The notes beneath the pieces are model-generated. The model saw only the letters and a program-made list of their open reading frames with translations, did not search any database and had not been told where the DNA came from. Shown here piece by piece: positions 22,962-30,607 of a DNA stretch of 64,000 nucleotides. Positions within the stretch are counted from its first letter, which is position 1; the number at the start of each line of letters is the position of its first letter. The stretch comes from Candidatus Rhodoluna planktonica. Its GTDB lineage: Bacteria > Actinomycetota > Actinomycetes > Actinomycetales > Microbacteriaceae. The position numbers and the translations under genes were made by a program. Where the stretch lies: positions 496,001-560,000 of the forward strand of contig NZ_CP015208.1 in assembly GCF_001854225.1 (NCBI RefSeq), in the 5' to 3' direction.

Positions 22962-24161
22962 ATGACAGTTTTGGTTCCTGGCAGGGCCACTTTAGTAAGC
23001 ACTCAGCTATTAGCTGTCGGTTTGGCGGCTCTTGGAATCGGCGCTGTTGCTGGCTATTCGGCAATTCCAACCACCCTTGACTCCGGCGCTGTTTTGGTGA
23101 AAGGTCCACGAGGTGAAACCGGGCCGATGGGCCCTACCGGCCCTCCTGGGGCCGTAGGTGCCGTTGGCCCGCAAGGTCCTCAGGGCGTGGCAGGACCCAC
23201 GGGGCCGCAGGGTCCAACTGGCGCTGATGGAGCACCGGGACAAGCTGGCCCGATCGGCGAAATTGGGCCTGCAGGAAACGATGGTGCACCTGGACAACCA
23301 GGACCTTCGGGTGCCATCGGCCCGGCAGGGCCTACCGGTGACACTGGGCCAATGGGTCCTACTGGGCCGCAGGGTGAGACCGGCCCACAGGGCCTGGCTG
23401 GCCCTCAGGGTATTCAGGGAATACAGGGAATACAGGGCGAAATTGGGCCAATGGGTCCAACCGGCATCGTCGTAGCTACTTCGCCACTGCAGTACAACGC
23501 TGACACGAGAACCATTTCACTCGACCTTGATGCGTTTGAGCGGTTAGGCTCTCTCGACTATCTGCAATTCAATACTTCCTCTACGGCTGAACGTCAGCCC
23601 GGTCGGCTGGTGTGGAATGACGTTGATGGCACTCTAGATTTGAGGCTGAAAGAAAATCTAGTAACTCTCCAAATTGGTCAAGAATCTGTGCAGGTGGTAC
23701 TGAACAATACCGGTGGAACTCTGCTGAACGGCCGCGCTGTAAGGGTAACCGGATCAAGTGGCGGTCGAATGACGGTTACGCATGCTGATAATTCGACTGT
23801 GATCGGCTCAACTGGTGTGATAGGCGTTTTGACCGAAGATATCGAACCAAACACCGTGGGCTATGTGACCACCTATGGTCTTGTACGTGACACTAACACT
23901 TCAAGCTGGGCCGCGGGCGCACCGCTGTATGCGGATGGTAGTGGAGTTTTGACCGATGTGCGACCGGTGAATGGTCGAGTAGTTCAAATTGGCTATGTTG
24001 CCCAGTCAGATGCCACGAACGGAATTATTTACGTGAATCCCATGCAAAATTTTGAGCCGCCAATCGGTGGCCCTTGCCAGGTTCCAGGTCAAACGGGCTT
24101 GGGGACTTACGCGTGGCACAACCTCACTGGTCAACGCTGGATAGTAGTTTGTGATTACTAA
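22962..24161 (+). CDS. Collagen-like membrane-anchored protein with phage structural-type C-terminal domain
   Basis: This 399-residue protein has one N-terminal hydrophobic segment (about residues 14-34). About 40 Gly-X-Y triplets (48-168) follow, proline-rich in the X position and including a short IQG triplication. A C-terminal module of about 230 residues contains [56 protein letters not shown] and [21 protein letters not shown]. This module strongly resembles domains of phage tail-fibre or capsid-decorating proteins. It ends with two cysteines (CQVPG, VVCDY). A cell-surface fibre is inferred. GGGGGAAAG is the ribosome binding site. A small membrane protein gene follows after 13 bases. Confidence 0.78.
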   Translation: MTVLVPGRATLVSTQLLAVGLAALGIGAVAGYSAIPTTLDSGAVLVKGPRGETGPMGPTGPPGAVGAVGPQGPQGVAGPTGPQGPTGADGAPGQAGPIGEIGPAGNDGAPGQPGPSGAIGPAGPTGDTGPMGPTGPQGETGPQGLAGPQGIQGIQGIQGEIGPMGPTGIVVATSPLQYNADTRTISLDLDAFERLGSLDYLQFNTSSTAERQPGRLVWNDVDGTLDLRLKENLVTLQIGQESVQVVLNNTGGTLLNGRAVRVTGSSGGRMTVTHADNSTVIGSTGVIGVLTEDIEPNTVGYVTTYGLVRDTNTSSWAAGAPLYADGSGVLTDVRPVNGRVVQIGYVAQSDATNGIIYVNPMQNFEPPIGGPCQVPGQTGLGTYAWHNLTGQRWIVVCDY

Positions 24162-24174
24162 GAAAGAGACAAAG

Positions 24175-24648
24175 ATGGCACACGAACCGCAATTTAGATT
24201 TACCTCGGTAACAACTCGAATGGTGATGGTCACATTTGGCATTTTCATTTCAGCATTTGTCTGGCTGGTAGTCGCGACCTATCCCGGGTTTTTCCTGTTC
24301 AATCCTTTCGCTGTAGAAAATAGCGCTCGAGCTGCAGTCTTGACGTTAACAACAGTTGGTTGGATAGTCCTCGCTTTGGCACCCGTTACCATCTTTAGTT
24401 TTTATGCGGCTGGATACCGCAATTCTTTGCGTGCCCTTCCAATTGCGGCTCTAATCTGGCCTGTTTCTTTAGTGGTGAACCACATCAGCTTATTTATTCA
24501 AGACGGCAAGATTTACACCGGCTATCTACTGGACTATCCCATTTTTATCGCGACCGACATTTTATTACCGGTGCTGCTGGTAACCATCTGGTTTGAATTG
24601 CGGCATCCAGCCCATCCAGTGCACAAACATTTGGCACCAAAGTCTTAG
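24175..24648 (+). CDS. Small four-helix membrane protein, function unknown
   Basis: The 157-residue product, beginning MAHEPQFRFTSVT, has four predicted hydrophobic segments (about residues 17-38, 52-74, 82-102 and 117-140). It ends in a His/Pro-rich tail (RHPAHPVHKHLAPKS). The ATG at 24175 is chosen because AAGAAAGAGACAAAG precedes it; the in-frame extension to 24151 overlaps the collagen-like gene. I do not recognise a family. Its position directly after the collagen-like gene suggests co-transcription and perhaps a role in that protein's export or anchoring. It converges with aguA with one base between stop codons. Confidence 0.7.
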   Translation: MAHEPQFRFTSVTTRMVMVTFGIFISAFVWLVVATYPGFFLFNPFAVENSARAAVLTLTTVGWIVLALAPVTIFSFYAAGYRNSLRALPIAALIWPVSLVVNHISLFIQDGKIYTGYLLDYPIFIATDILLPVLLVTIWFELRHPAHPVHKHLAPKS

Positions 24649-24649
24649 C

Positions 24650-25651
24650 CTATTTCGGCTGCTGTTGCGTAATGCAGTGGATGCCGCCGCCGCGAGCAAA
24701 TAACTCGATTGCCGGCACCAAAATTATTTCGCGCTGCGGATAAACCTGTTCCATAATCTTTTTGGCAACCTCGTCGTTTTGGTCATCGAAGGCACAAAGA
24801 ATTACCGCACCGTTGACGATGTAGTGGTTGATATAGCTATAGTCGACGAAGCCCTCATCGTCGGTAAGTTTTTTGGGTGCCGGCACTGCGACCAGTTTGA
24901 AATCTCCGGCAGCCGTCAAGGTCTCATATACCTCGCGACTCACCTCAAAATCTGGGTGGCTCGGGTCTTGCTGATCGTGGTAAAGAATGGTGTCTTCCGA
25001 AGCGAAGCAAGCCACAATATCGACGTGGCCGCGAGTGCCAAATTCGTCATAGTCACGGTGCAATCCGCGTTTTAGCCAGATGGCCTTAGAGGTTCCAAGT
25101 TTTTGATGGATTTCTGCTTCAACCTCAGCTTTGCTGCTAGATGAATTTCGACCCTGACCAAGCTGAACCGTTTCGGTCAGCAGAACAACCCCCGCACCAT
25201 TAACGTGAATGCCGCCGCCCTCGTTTACCAGCCAAGAGTCTTGCACCGCGGTTTTGCTAAGTTCGCCGATTTTTTCGGCCACAAGCTCATCAAAGTTCCA
25301 TTTAGCCCAGCCTTGAGCGCCCCAGCCGTTGAAGATCCAATTAACTGTTACCAAGTGACCGAATGAATCTTTAACGAATGTTGGACCAATATCTCGCATC
25401 CAAGCATCGTTTAGCGGCATTTCAAAAATTTGAACCCGCGGATCAAGAAAAGCGCGCGCAATCGTCTCGTCACCGGGATTTACGCACATCCAAACCGGTT
25501 CAAAATCGACGATGGTGTTCGCGACTTTTGCCCAGGTTGACCTAGCTGCTTGAGCATCAGCTTCGCTATCGCCCAAGGTATAGCCGTTAGAGGGCCAGGC
25601 CATCCAAGTTCCGCTATGCGGCTCCCACTCCGCCGGCATCCGGTAGGACAT
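24650..25651 (-). CDS. aguA: Agmatine deiminase
   Basis: AguA hydrolyses agmatine to N-carbamoylputrescine and ammonia. The 333-residue protein is a peptidyl-arginine-deiminase fold enzyme. It has the N-terminal MPAEWEPHSGTWMAWP signature, MRDIGPTF, NWIFNGWGAQG, NEGGGIHVNG, RGHVDIVACF and the C-terminal nucleophile Cys326 in GGGIHCITQQ. The ATG overlaps the stop of the N-carbamoylputrescine amidase gene by one base (TAATG). The two enzymes together yield putrescine. It is the last gene of a seven-gene minus-strand cluster. Confidence 0.96.
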   Translation of the reverse strand: MSYRMPAEWEPHSGTWMAWPSNGYTLGDSEADAQAARSTWAKVANTIVDFEPVWMCVNPGDETIARAFLDPRVQIFEMPLNDAWMRDIGPTFVKDSFGHLVTVNWIFNGWGAQGWAKWNFDELVAEKIGELSKTAVQDSWLVNEGGGIHVNGAGVVLLTETVQLGQGRNSSSSKAEVEAEIHQKLGTSKAIWLKRGLHRDYDEFGTRGHVDIVACFASEDTILYHDQQDPSHPDFEVSREVYETLTAAGDFKLVAVPAPKKLTDDEGFVDYSYINHYIVNGAVILCAFDDQNDEVAKKIMEQVYPQREIILVPAIELFARGGGIHCITQQQPK

Positions 25652-26649
25652 TAGTAGTTGACTCCGGCAATTCCGCCTTCGATTCCGTCGCCGTTTGCCG
25701 AGCGCGGGTTAACCACTGTTTCGACTAGAGCATCGTAGGTATCTGGTCGGCGCGTGGCTAGGAATGGAAATAGGTCTAGCCAGTCGCGACGCTGGTCAAG
25801 ATCGAGTTCGGCAACCAAGACTTCGTCGGTGTCGCGCTCAGCTCGAGCCAAGATGCGGCCATACGGATCGACAATAAAACTGCTGCCATAAAAATTGAGC
25901 GCACCCTCGTTTCCCCAGCGGTTGGGCACCACAATGAACAGTCCGTTGGCGATCGCGTGTCCGATGATGGTCTGCCGCCAAAGTGGTTCGGTGTCAAAGT
26001 TGGGGTGATCTGGCTCAGAACCAATTGCGGTTGGGTAGGCCAAGATCTCAGCGTTGCGCAGGCTGTAGTTGCGGGCAACCTCTGGAAACCACTCATCCCA
26101 GCAGGTTGGTAGACCGACATTTGCACGAGTATTGGCAAATTCAATTTCATAAACCGGATAGGGCTCACCGCTTGCTGGACCGGGCGCAAAGTACTTGTCT
26201 TCGTAGTATCCGGCGGTAACAGGGATGTGCAGTTTTGGCGTTCGCGCCACAATCGCACCATTTGGTTCAACCAAAATCGCGCAATTTAGCCCGCGCCCAT
26301 CTGGTTGCATATCTTTTTCAAACAGCGATGCGTGAATTAGGATGTTGTGTTTCGCGGCGGCGGCAGCGGCGAAACGGTGGGTTGGGCCACCATCCAAAAT
26401 TTCGGCTGTTGCGACCGGGTCACCTGCCGGAAGCTGGTCAGCTGGGTATCGGCTCAAAGTCAGTTCAGGCAGAAAGACAATTTCGGCACCGGTTTCGGCG
26501 GCTAAGGCAATTCCCTCGTTTAGCTTGGCAATATGCTCGGCGGCATCCTCGTGCCATCGTGTTTGAACCAGGGCAACCTTCAGTGGCGCTCGTTCAGCGG
26601 GTTTTACGCGACTTAGTGATGGTAGAGCTGGGGCGATGGTCAGTTTCAT
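25651..26649 (-). CDS. aguB: N-carbamoylputrescine amidase (carbon-nitrogen hydrolase)
   Basis: This nitrilase-superfamily amidase splits N-carbamoylputrescine into putrescine, CO2 and ammonia. The 332-residue protein has the full triad Glu62 (FLPELTLSR), Lys139 (TPKLHIP) and Cys183 (PTCWDEWFPE). The ATG at 26649 is preferred: GGAGGACAA overlaps the end of the decarboxylase gene just before it, and an ATGA overlap couples the genes. The N-terminal ~20 residues precede the conserved VALVQ strand. Its pairing with aguA makes the substrate assignment strong. Confidence 0.94.
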   Translation of the reverse strand: MKLTIAPALPSLSRVKPAERAPLKVALVQTRWHEDAAEHIAKLNEGIALAAETGAEIVFLPELTLSRYPADQLPAGDPVATAEILDGGPTHRFAAAAAAKHNILIHASLFEKDMQPDGRGLNCAILVEPNGAIVARTPKLHIPVTAGYYEDKYFAPGPASGEPYPVYEIEFANTRANVGLPTCWDEWFPEVARNYSLRNAEILAYPTAIGSEPDHPNFDTEPLWRQTIIGHAIANGLFIVVPNRWGNEGALNFYGSSFIVDPYGRILARAERDTDEVLVAELDLDQRRDWLDLFPFLATRRPDTYDALVETVVNPRSANGDGIEGGIAGVNY

Positions 26650-28010
26650 TTGTCCTCCATGCTGTTCAAAATGTCGACAATAAGTTCTTGACTGGTTAGC
26701 GGGTTCACAATTGCGAATCTGGCATTTGGACGGCCGGCATGCGAGCTGGGCACCACAAATGCGATTTGGTTGTTCAGTAGCCGATCTGACCAAGCCTCAT
26801 AATCAGCTAAGGTCCAGCCGTTGCGCTCAAAAACCACCACCGACAACTCTGGTTCGCGAACGAGGGTTAGAAAGTCGCGTTTGACAATTTCGTCACGAGC
26901 AAACTTCGCAAGTTCAATGTTCTTGGTAACTGCTTCGCGGTAAGTTGCGACTCCGTGTGTGGCTAGCGAGAACCACAGCGGCAGACCGCGCGGCCGACGA
27001 GTGAGATTGATTGCATAGTCACTCGGATTGAAATCACCCGAGTCAGTCAGAGTGTCAAGATATTCACCGTGCTGCGCATGTGCCGCCCTAGCTATCTCAG
27101 GGTTGCGGTAAATCAGGGCGCAGGCGTCGAACGGCGCGAACAACCACTTATGCGGATCGACAATAAACGAGTCAGCTAACTCAAGTCCGGCAAAAAGGTT
27201 GCGGGTTAGTGGGCTGAGCATGCCAGCCAGACCGTAGGCACCGTCCACATGAAACCAGAGGTTGTGTGCCTTGGCTAGTTGGCCAATCTCGTCAAGTCGA
27301 TCAACAATTCCAAAGTTTGTCGTTCCTCCGGTGGCAACTATGGCAAAAAGCCCTGAAGGTTTGGTCGTAAGCATTGCTGAAACTTCGGCGTGCCCGATTC
27401 GCCCATCGGCCGCAACTGGGATGGGCAGCAGATCTATGTCCATAACTCGGGCAGCGGTTTTTAGCGACGAGTGTGCTTCACTGCTGCAGGCAACAGCAAA
27501 CCGATTGGGTAGCGGCTGTCCCGACTTTAAAAGTTGCTGCCGATAATTTTCGCGAGCGGCAACCAGAGCACTGAGGTTGCCCAGGGTTCCGCCTTGCACA
27601 AAGACACCACCAGATTCAGCGGGTAAGCCAGCTTCTTTGGCAAGCCAAGACAAAACCTGATTTTCGGCGTAAACGGCGCCGGCGCCCTCAAGCCATGAAC
27701 CCCCGTAAATACCGGATGCCGAAACCACCAAATCGAAAAGCTTTGATGCTTCAGTTGGTGCACACGGGATGAAAGACAGGTAGCCGGGGTGGTCGGTTGA
27801 AATGGTGGCCGGGGCTAAAACCTGCTCGAAAATTTTGAGCGCTTCTAGTCCGCCCAGGCCATCCTCGGTGATTGTTTGACCCGCCTGCTGCCAAAGCAGC
27901 TCAGGGCTTGCGGTGTTATCTAAGGGAGCTGGTTCATAATTCAGCCTTGTTCTGGCGTAGGCAAAAATTGCCTCTCTGAGATCTACTGTTGCGTCATTGA
28001 CCCGGTGCAC
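26646..28010 (-). CDS. Group II PLP-dependent amino acid decarboxylase
   Basis: This 454-residue protein is of the aromatic-L-amino-acid/glutamate/diaminobutyrate decarboxylase fold. The PLP lysine is Lys288 (DPHKWLF), with HVDGAYG (Asp256) and the ring-stacking His180 (SSEAHSS). Early conserved blocks include HPGYLSF and GGTLGNL. It heads the aguB-aguA unit with an ATGA overlap. A likely role is making agmatine from arginine in place of a SpeA-type enzyme, but another amino acid substrate is possible. The GTG start lies exactly 6 nt after TAGGCT, whose TAG is the stop codon of the upstream gene. Confidence 0.87.
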   Translation of the reverse strand: MHRVNDATVDLREAIFAYARTRLNYEPAPLDNTASPELLWQQAGQTITEDGLGGLEALKIFEQVLAPATISTDHPGYLSFIPCAPTEASKLFDLVVSASGIYGGSWLEGAGAVYAENQVLSWLAKEAGLPAESGGVFVQGGTLGNLSALVAARENYRQQLLKSGQPLPNRFAVACSSEAHSSLKTAARVMDIDLLPIPVAADGRIGHAEVSAMLTTKPSGLFAIVATGGTTNFGIVDRLDEIGQLAKAHNLWFHVDGAYGLAGMLSPLTRNLFAGLELADSFIVDPHKWLFAPFDACALIYRNPEIARAAHAQHGEYLDTLTDSGDFNPSDYAINLTRRPRGLPLWFSLATHGVATYREAVTKNIELAKFARDEIVKRDFLTLVREPELSVVVFERNGWTLADYEAWSDRLLNNQIAFVVPSSHAGRPNARFAIVNPLTSQELIVDILNSMEDK

Positions 28011-28016
28011 AACATG

Positions 28017-28022
28017 AGCCTA
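28017..28022 (-). promoter_or_regulatory. Leaderless-type promoter hexamer TAGGCT for the decarboxylase
   Basis: On the minus strand the TAG stop of the small membrane protein gene begins TAGGCT, followed by six bases (CATGTT) and the GTG start. It would transcribe decarboxylase-aguB-aguA independently of the upstream genes. Confidence 0.5.
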
Positions 28023-28253
28023 GCGGCGAGACCTTCTTCTGACGAAAGACACGGCGAAGCCAACAACCGAAAGCAGTAGCAGCGCCCAGCTGGCAATCCG
28101 CCGTTCTTCGGCAATAGCTTGGCAGGAAGTCCAACCGACTTCGGTACTGACCGGGCAGTTTCCCGGATTGAAAAAACCAATAATCGATGCAATCAAGACC
28201 ACGATGCTGATTGTGGCCAACATCGCCATTGAATTGTTTGCAAATTTTGACAT
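28020..28253 (-). CDS. Small two-helix membrane protein downstream of trxA
   Basis: The 77-residue protein has two hydrophobic helices (about residues 9-28 and 53-70) joined by a loop with Cys33 and Cys44. It ends in a strongly basic tail (RRRSRR), which suggests both ends are cytoplasmic and the cysteine loop is extracytoplasmic. Its ATG directly follows the trxA TAA (TAAATG), so it is almost certainly translated from the trxA message. No family is recognised. The two exposed cysteines next to a thioredoxin hint at a redox link, but this is inference. Confidence 0.68.
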   Translation of the reverse strand: MSKFANNSMAMLATISIVVLIASIIGFFNPGNCPVSTEVGWTSCQAIAEERRIASWALLLLSVVGFAVSFVRRRSRR

Positions 28254-28628
28254 TTAGTTTTGGGGTTTTTCTTCGCCTGCCGCAATTTCGGCGCGAATTT
28301 CATCCATGTTCAAACCCTTGACCGCAGTGATCAGCTCATCGAATGCCGGAGCCGGCAGTGCACCTGCGCGGTTGTATAGCAAGACACCGTCGCGGAAAAC
28401 CATCAGTGTTGGAATTGAGCTGATTCCAGCCTGTGCGGCTAGGCTCTGCTCGGCTTCGGTATCAACTTTGCCGAAAGTGATTTCTGGGTAAGTCTCTGAA
28501 GCTTTTTCAAAAACCGGACCAAATTGGCGGCAAGGACCGCACCACTCGGCCCAAAAGTCGACGATAGTGATTCCGTCTTTATTGGCTTGTTCGAGAAATG
28601 TAGCTTCGGTGAGTTGAATACTGGCCAT
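28254..28628 (-). CDS. trxA: Thioredoxin
   Basis: This 124-residue cytoplasmic thiol-disulfide oxidoreductase has the classical active site WCGPC (Cys30, Cys33) in VDFWAEWCGPCRQ. The cis-proline segment is SSIPTLMVF and there is a conserved buried Asp24. A short Glu/Lys-rich tail follows the fold. It begins eight bases after the EamA gene stop and is followed without a gap by the small membrane protein gene. Genomes of this type usually carry another trxA elsewhere, so this could be a dedicated copy. Confidence 0.93.
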   Translation of the reverse strand: MASIQLTEATFLEQANKDGITIVDFWAEWCGPCRQFGPVFEKASETYPEITFGKVDTEAEQSLAAQAGISSIPTLMVFRDGVLLYNRAGALPAPAFDELITAVKGLNMDEIRAEIAAGEEKPQN

Positions 28629-28636
28629 GGTTAGTC

Positions 28637-29575
28637 CTAAGTTTTGCGTTCGGCCAATGGTGTGGCTTTTGCTGTTTGGGCGATCAAAATTCCTAGTAAG
28701 ACTAACAATCCGCCCAGCATTTGTAATCCCGAAATATTTTCTGAAAGCCAGAGCAACCCAAATAAGAATGCAAACACCGGTTCGGCGGTTGAAACCACAC
28801 TTACGACAGTAGCGCTCACGTGTTTTAGGGCGGTGAAACTCAGCATCATGGGCATGAACGAGCCCATAACCCCCAGCCAGACAAAGGCAAACCAGCCCGG
28901 AACGGTAATCGCGGCCAGATTTGCAGTCAAGTTGATCGGTTCAGAAAATTTGGCCGGATCGAAATTCCACCATGGGCTAAAAATCAGCCAGAAAATGGTG
29001 GAAACGCTCATTGTGTAAAACATGGTCGACATCGGTGATCGATTCAGTGCGGCGCGCTCACCCATGATGAAGTAGGCACTGAGTAGAAAAGCCGCAGCAA
29101 AGGCAAAAGCCACACCGACTGCATCGAGGCCACCATTCCAAATTTGGCCAACAATCACCAAACCGCCAATAACTAGGGCCACACCGATCCACAACTTGCT
29201 TGAAGTGCGCTGCTTGAACAGCAACAGTGCGGCAATGGGCGTGATAATGATTGCGGTGTACTCAAAGAGCAGGGCAATACCCACCGGAAGTCTGGAAACC
29301 GCATTGGAATAGGCCCACTGCATCAGCGCGATACCAAAAATTCCAAAGCCAACCAGGAACGGCAGCTCGCGAAGCTTTAGGGCAAAATCTTTTCGGTTTT
29401 GGATTAGAACAACCAACCCAGCAATCAGGGCTGCGGCAGCCGATCTAAACAGCACAATTGAATCTGGGGAGATTCCGCTGGCCATAACCACCTTGCTGGT
29501 GGATGCGTTCAATCCAAAGAGTAGCGCGGCGAAAAAGGCAAGAATCACGCCCAGGGTTGGGTTTTTTGAAATCAC
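28637..29575 (-). CDS. EamA/DMT-superfamily transporter
   Basis: The 312-residue protein has ten predicted helices arranged as two five-helix EamA repeats (about residues 8-143 and 158-305). This is the plan of RhaT/YdcZ-like metabolite exporters. EamA proteins often export amino acids or related metabolites, so a link to the downstream polyamine genes is plausible but unproven. The GTG start overlaps the aldo/keto reductase stop by four bases (GTGA), and trxA follows after eight bases. Confidence 0.87.
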   Translation of the reverse strand: MISKNPTLGVILAFFAALLFGLNASTSKVVMASGISPDSIVLFRSAAAALIAGLVVLIQNRKDFALKLRELPFLVGFGIFGIALMQWAYSNAVSRLPVGIALLFEYTAIIITPIAALLLFKQRTSSKLWIGVALVIGGLVIVGQIWNGGLDAVGVAFAFAAAFLLSAYFIMGERAALNRSPMSTMFYTMSVSTIFWLIFSPWWNFDPAKFSEPINLTANLAAITVPGWFAFVWLGVMGSFMPMMLSFTALKHVSATVVSVVSTAEPVFAFLFGLLWLSENISGLQMLGGLLVLLGILIAQTAKATPLAERKT

Positions 29576-30585
29576 TTATTTAGGCCAGTTCCGTGTATCG
29601 CGTATTTGTCAATCTCGGCAAGTTCGCCAATCCCCAGCGGCTTGGCCTGCGCCGCGGCCAGGTTTTCTTCCAGTTGAGCGACACTGCTGGCGCCGATTAG
29701 GGCAGAGGTTACCTGGGGTTTGCGCAGAACCCAACTAATCGCCAATTGTGAGAGGGTCTGATCTCGTGCCGCGGCAATTTCGTTGAGTTTACGAGCCTTC
29801 TCAAGGTAATCGAGACTGATTACTTCGGGGTTCAGAAATTGCTTTTTACTGGCCCTCGACCCGTTGGGGACAAACCCTTCTAGGTATCTCGACGAAAGTA
29901 AGCCCTGGGCTAGGGGAGAGAAGACAATGCCGCCAATCCCTTCAACCCCCAGAGTGTCAAATAAACCACTTTCAGCAGTTCGGTCGAACATTGAGTATCT
30001 CGGCTGGTTGATCAACAGGGGAACACCATGGCTGGCCAGGATAGTTTTTGCTCTTCTGGTTTGTTCCGGGTTGTAGTTAGAAACTCCAACGTAGAGCGCC
30101 TTGCCTGACTTTACCGCGCTGGCCAAGGCACCCATCGTCTCTTCTAGCGGTGTATTTGGATCAAAACGGTGCGAATAAAAAATGTCAACGTAATCGAGCC
30201 CCATTCGCTTTAGGCTCTGGTCGAGAGATGCCAGCAGATACTTGCGTGAACCCCACTCGCCGTAAGGCCCCTCCCACATTTCGTAACCTGCTTTAGTCGA
30301 GATGATTAGCTCATCCCGGTATCTAAGAAAATCGCGTTTGAGGTGCTTACCAAAGTTGGTCTCGGCACTGCCGGCAACCGGGCGTCCGTAATTGTTGGCC
30401 AAATCAAAGTGGGTTACGCCCAGGTCGAAAGCACGACGAAGGATGGCTTTCTGATTCGAGAAAGAATCTTTGGCTCCGAAGTTGTGCCATAGGCCCAAAG
30501 AAATAATTGGCAATTGCAGGCCACTTCGGCCACAGCGCCGAAAAGGCATCGACTCATAACGGCTGGGAGCGGCGACAAAACTCAT
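29572..30585 (-). CDS. Aldo/keto reductase, YghZ-like (AKR14 type)
   Basis: This 337-residue NADPH-dependent reductase has the YghZ/Kv-beta-like N-terminus: RCGRSGLQLPIISLGLWHNFG, then THFDLANNYG with the catalytic Asp and Tyr. Also visible are IISTKAGYEMWEGPYGEWGS (lysine) and FYSHRFDPNTPLEE (histidine). E. coli YghZ reduces L-glyceraldehyde 3-phosphate and methylglyoxal. It is the first gene of the seven-gene cluster. A TAAACT hexamer ends 6 nt before the ATG, so a leaderless message is likely. It is divergent from msrA across 22 bases. Confidence 0.9.
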   Translation of the reverse strand: MSFVAAPSRYESMPFRRCGRSGLQLPIISLGLWHNFGAKDSFSNQKAILRRAFDLGVTHFDLANNYGRPVAGSAETNFGKHLKRDFLRYRDELIISTKAGYEMWEGPYGEWGSRKYLLASLDQSLKRMGLDYVDIFYSHRFDPNTPLEETMGALASAVKSGKALYVGVSNYNPEQTRRAKTILASHGVPLLINQPRYSMFDRTAESGLFDTLGVEGIGGIVFSPLAQGLLSSRYLEGFVPNGSRASKKQFLNPEVISLDYLEKARKLNEIAAARDQTLSQLAISWVLRKPQVTSALIGASSVAQLEENLAAAQAKPLGIGELAEIDKYAIHGTGLNK

Positions 30586-30591
30586 GCTCTC

Positions 30592-30601
30592 AGTTTAGGC
30601 T
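30592..30601. promoter_or_regulatory. Overlapping divergent leaderless promoters (aldo/keto reductase and msrA)
   Basis: AGTTTAGGCT reads TAGGCT on plus (30596-30601), six bases before the msrA ATG. It reads TAAACT on minus (30597-30592), six bases before the reductase ATG. The two hexamers share the central TA base pairs. Confidence 0.55.
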
Positions 30602-30607
30602 GGCTGC

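Noticed and set aside
23090-23460. Repeat region resembling a short-repeat array or CRISPR
   Set aside because: The periodicity is the 9-base Gly-X-Y coding pattern (GGNCCNNNN), in frame, with no spacers.
22962-24161. Prophage fragment
   Set aside because: Only the fibre-like C-terminal domain looks viral. The protein has a cellular membrane anchor and no other phage genes are nearby.
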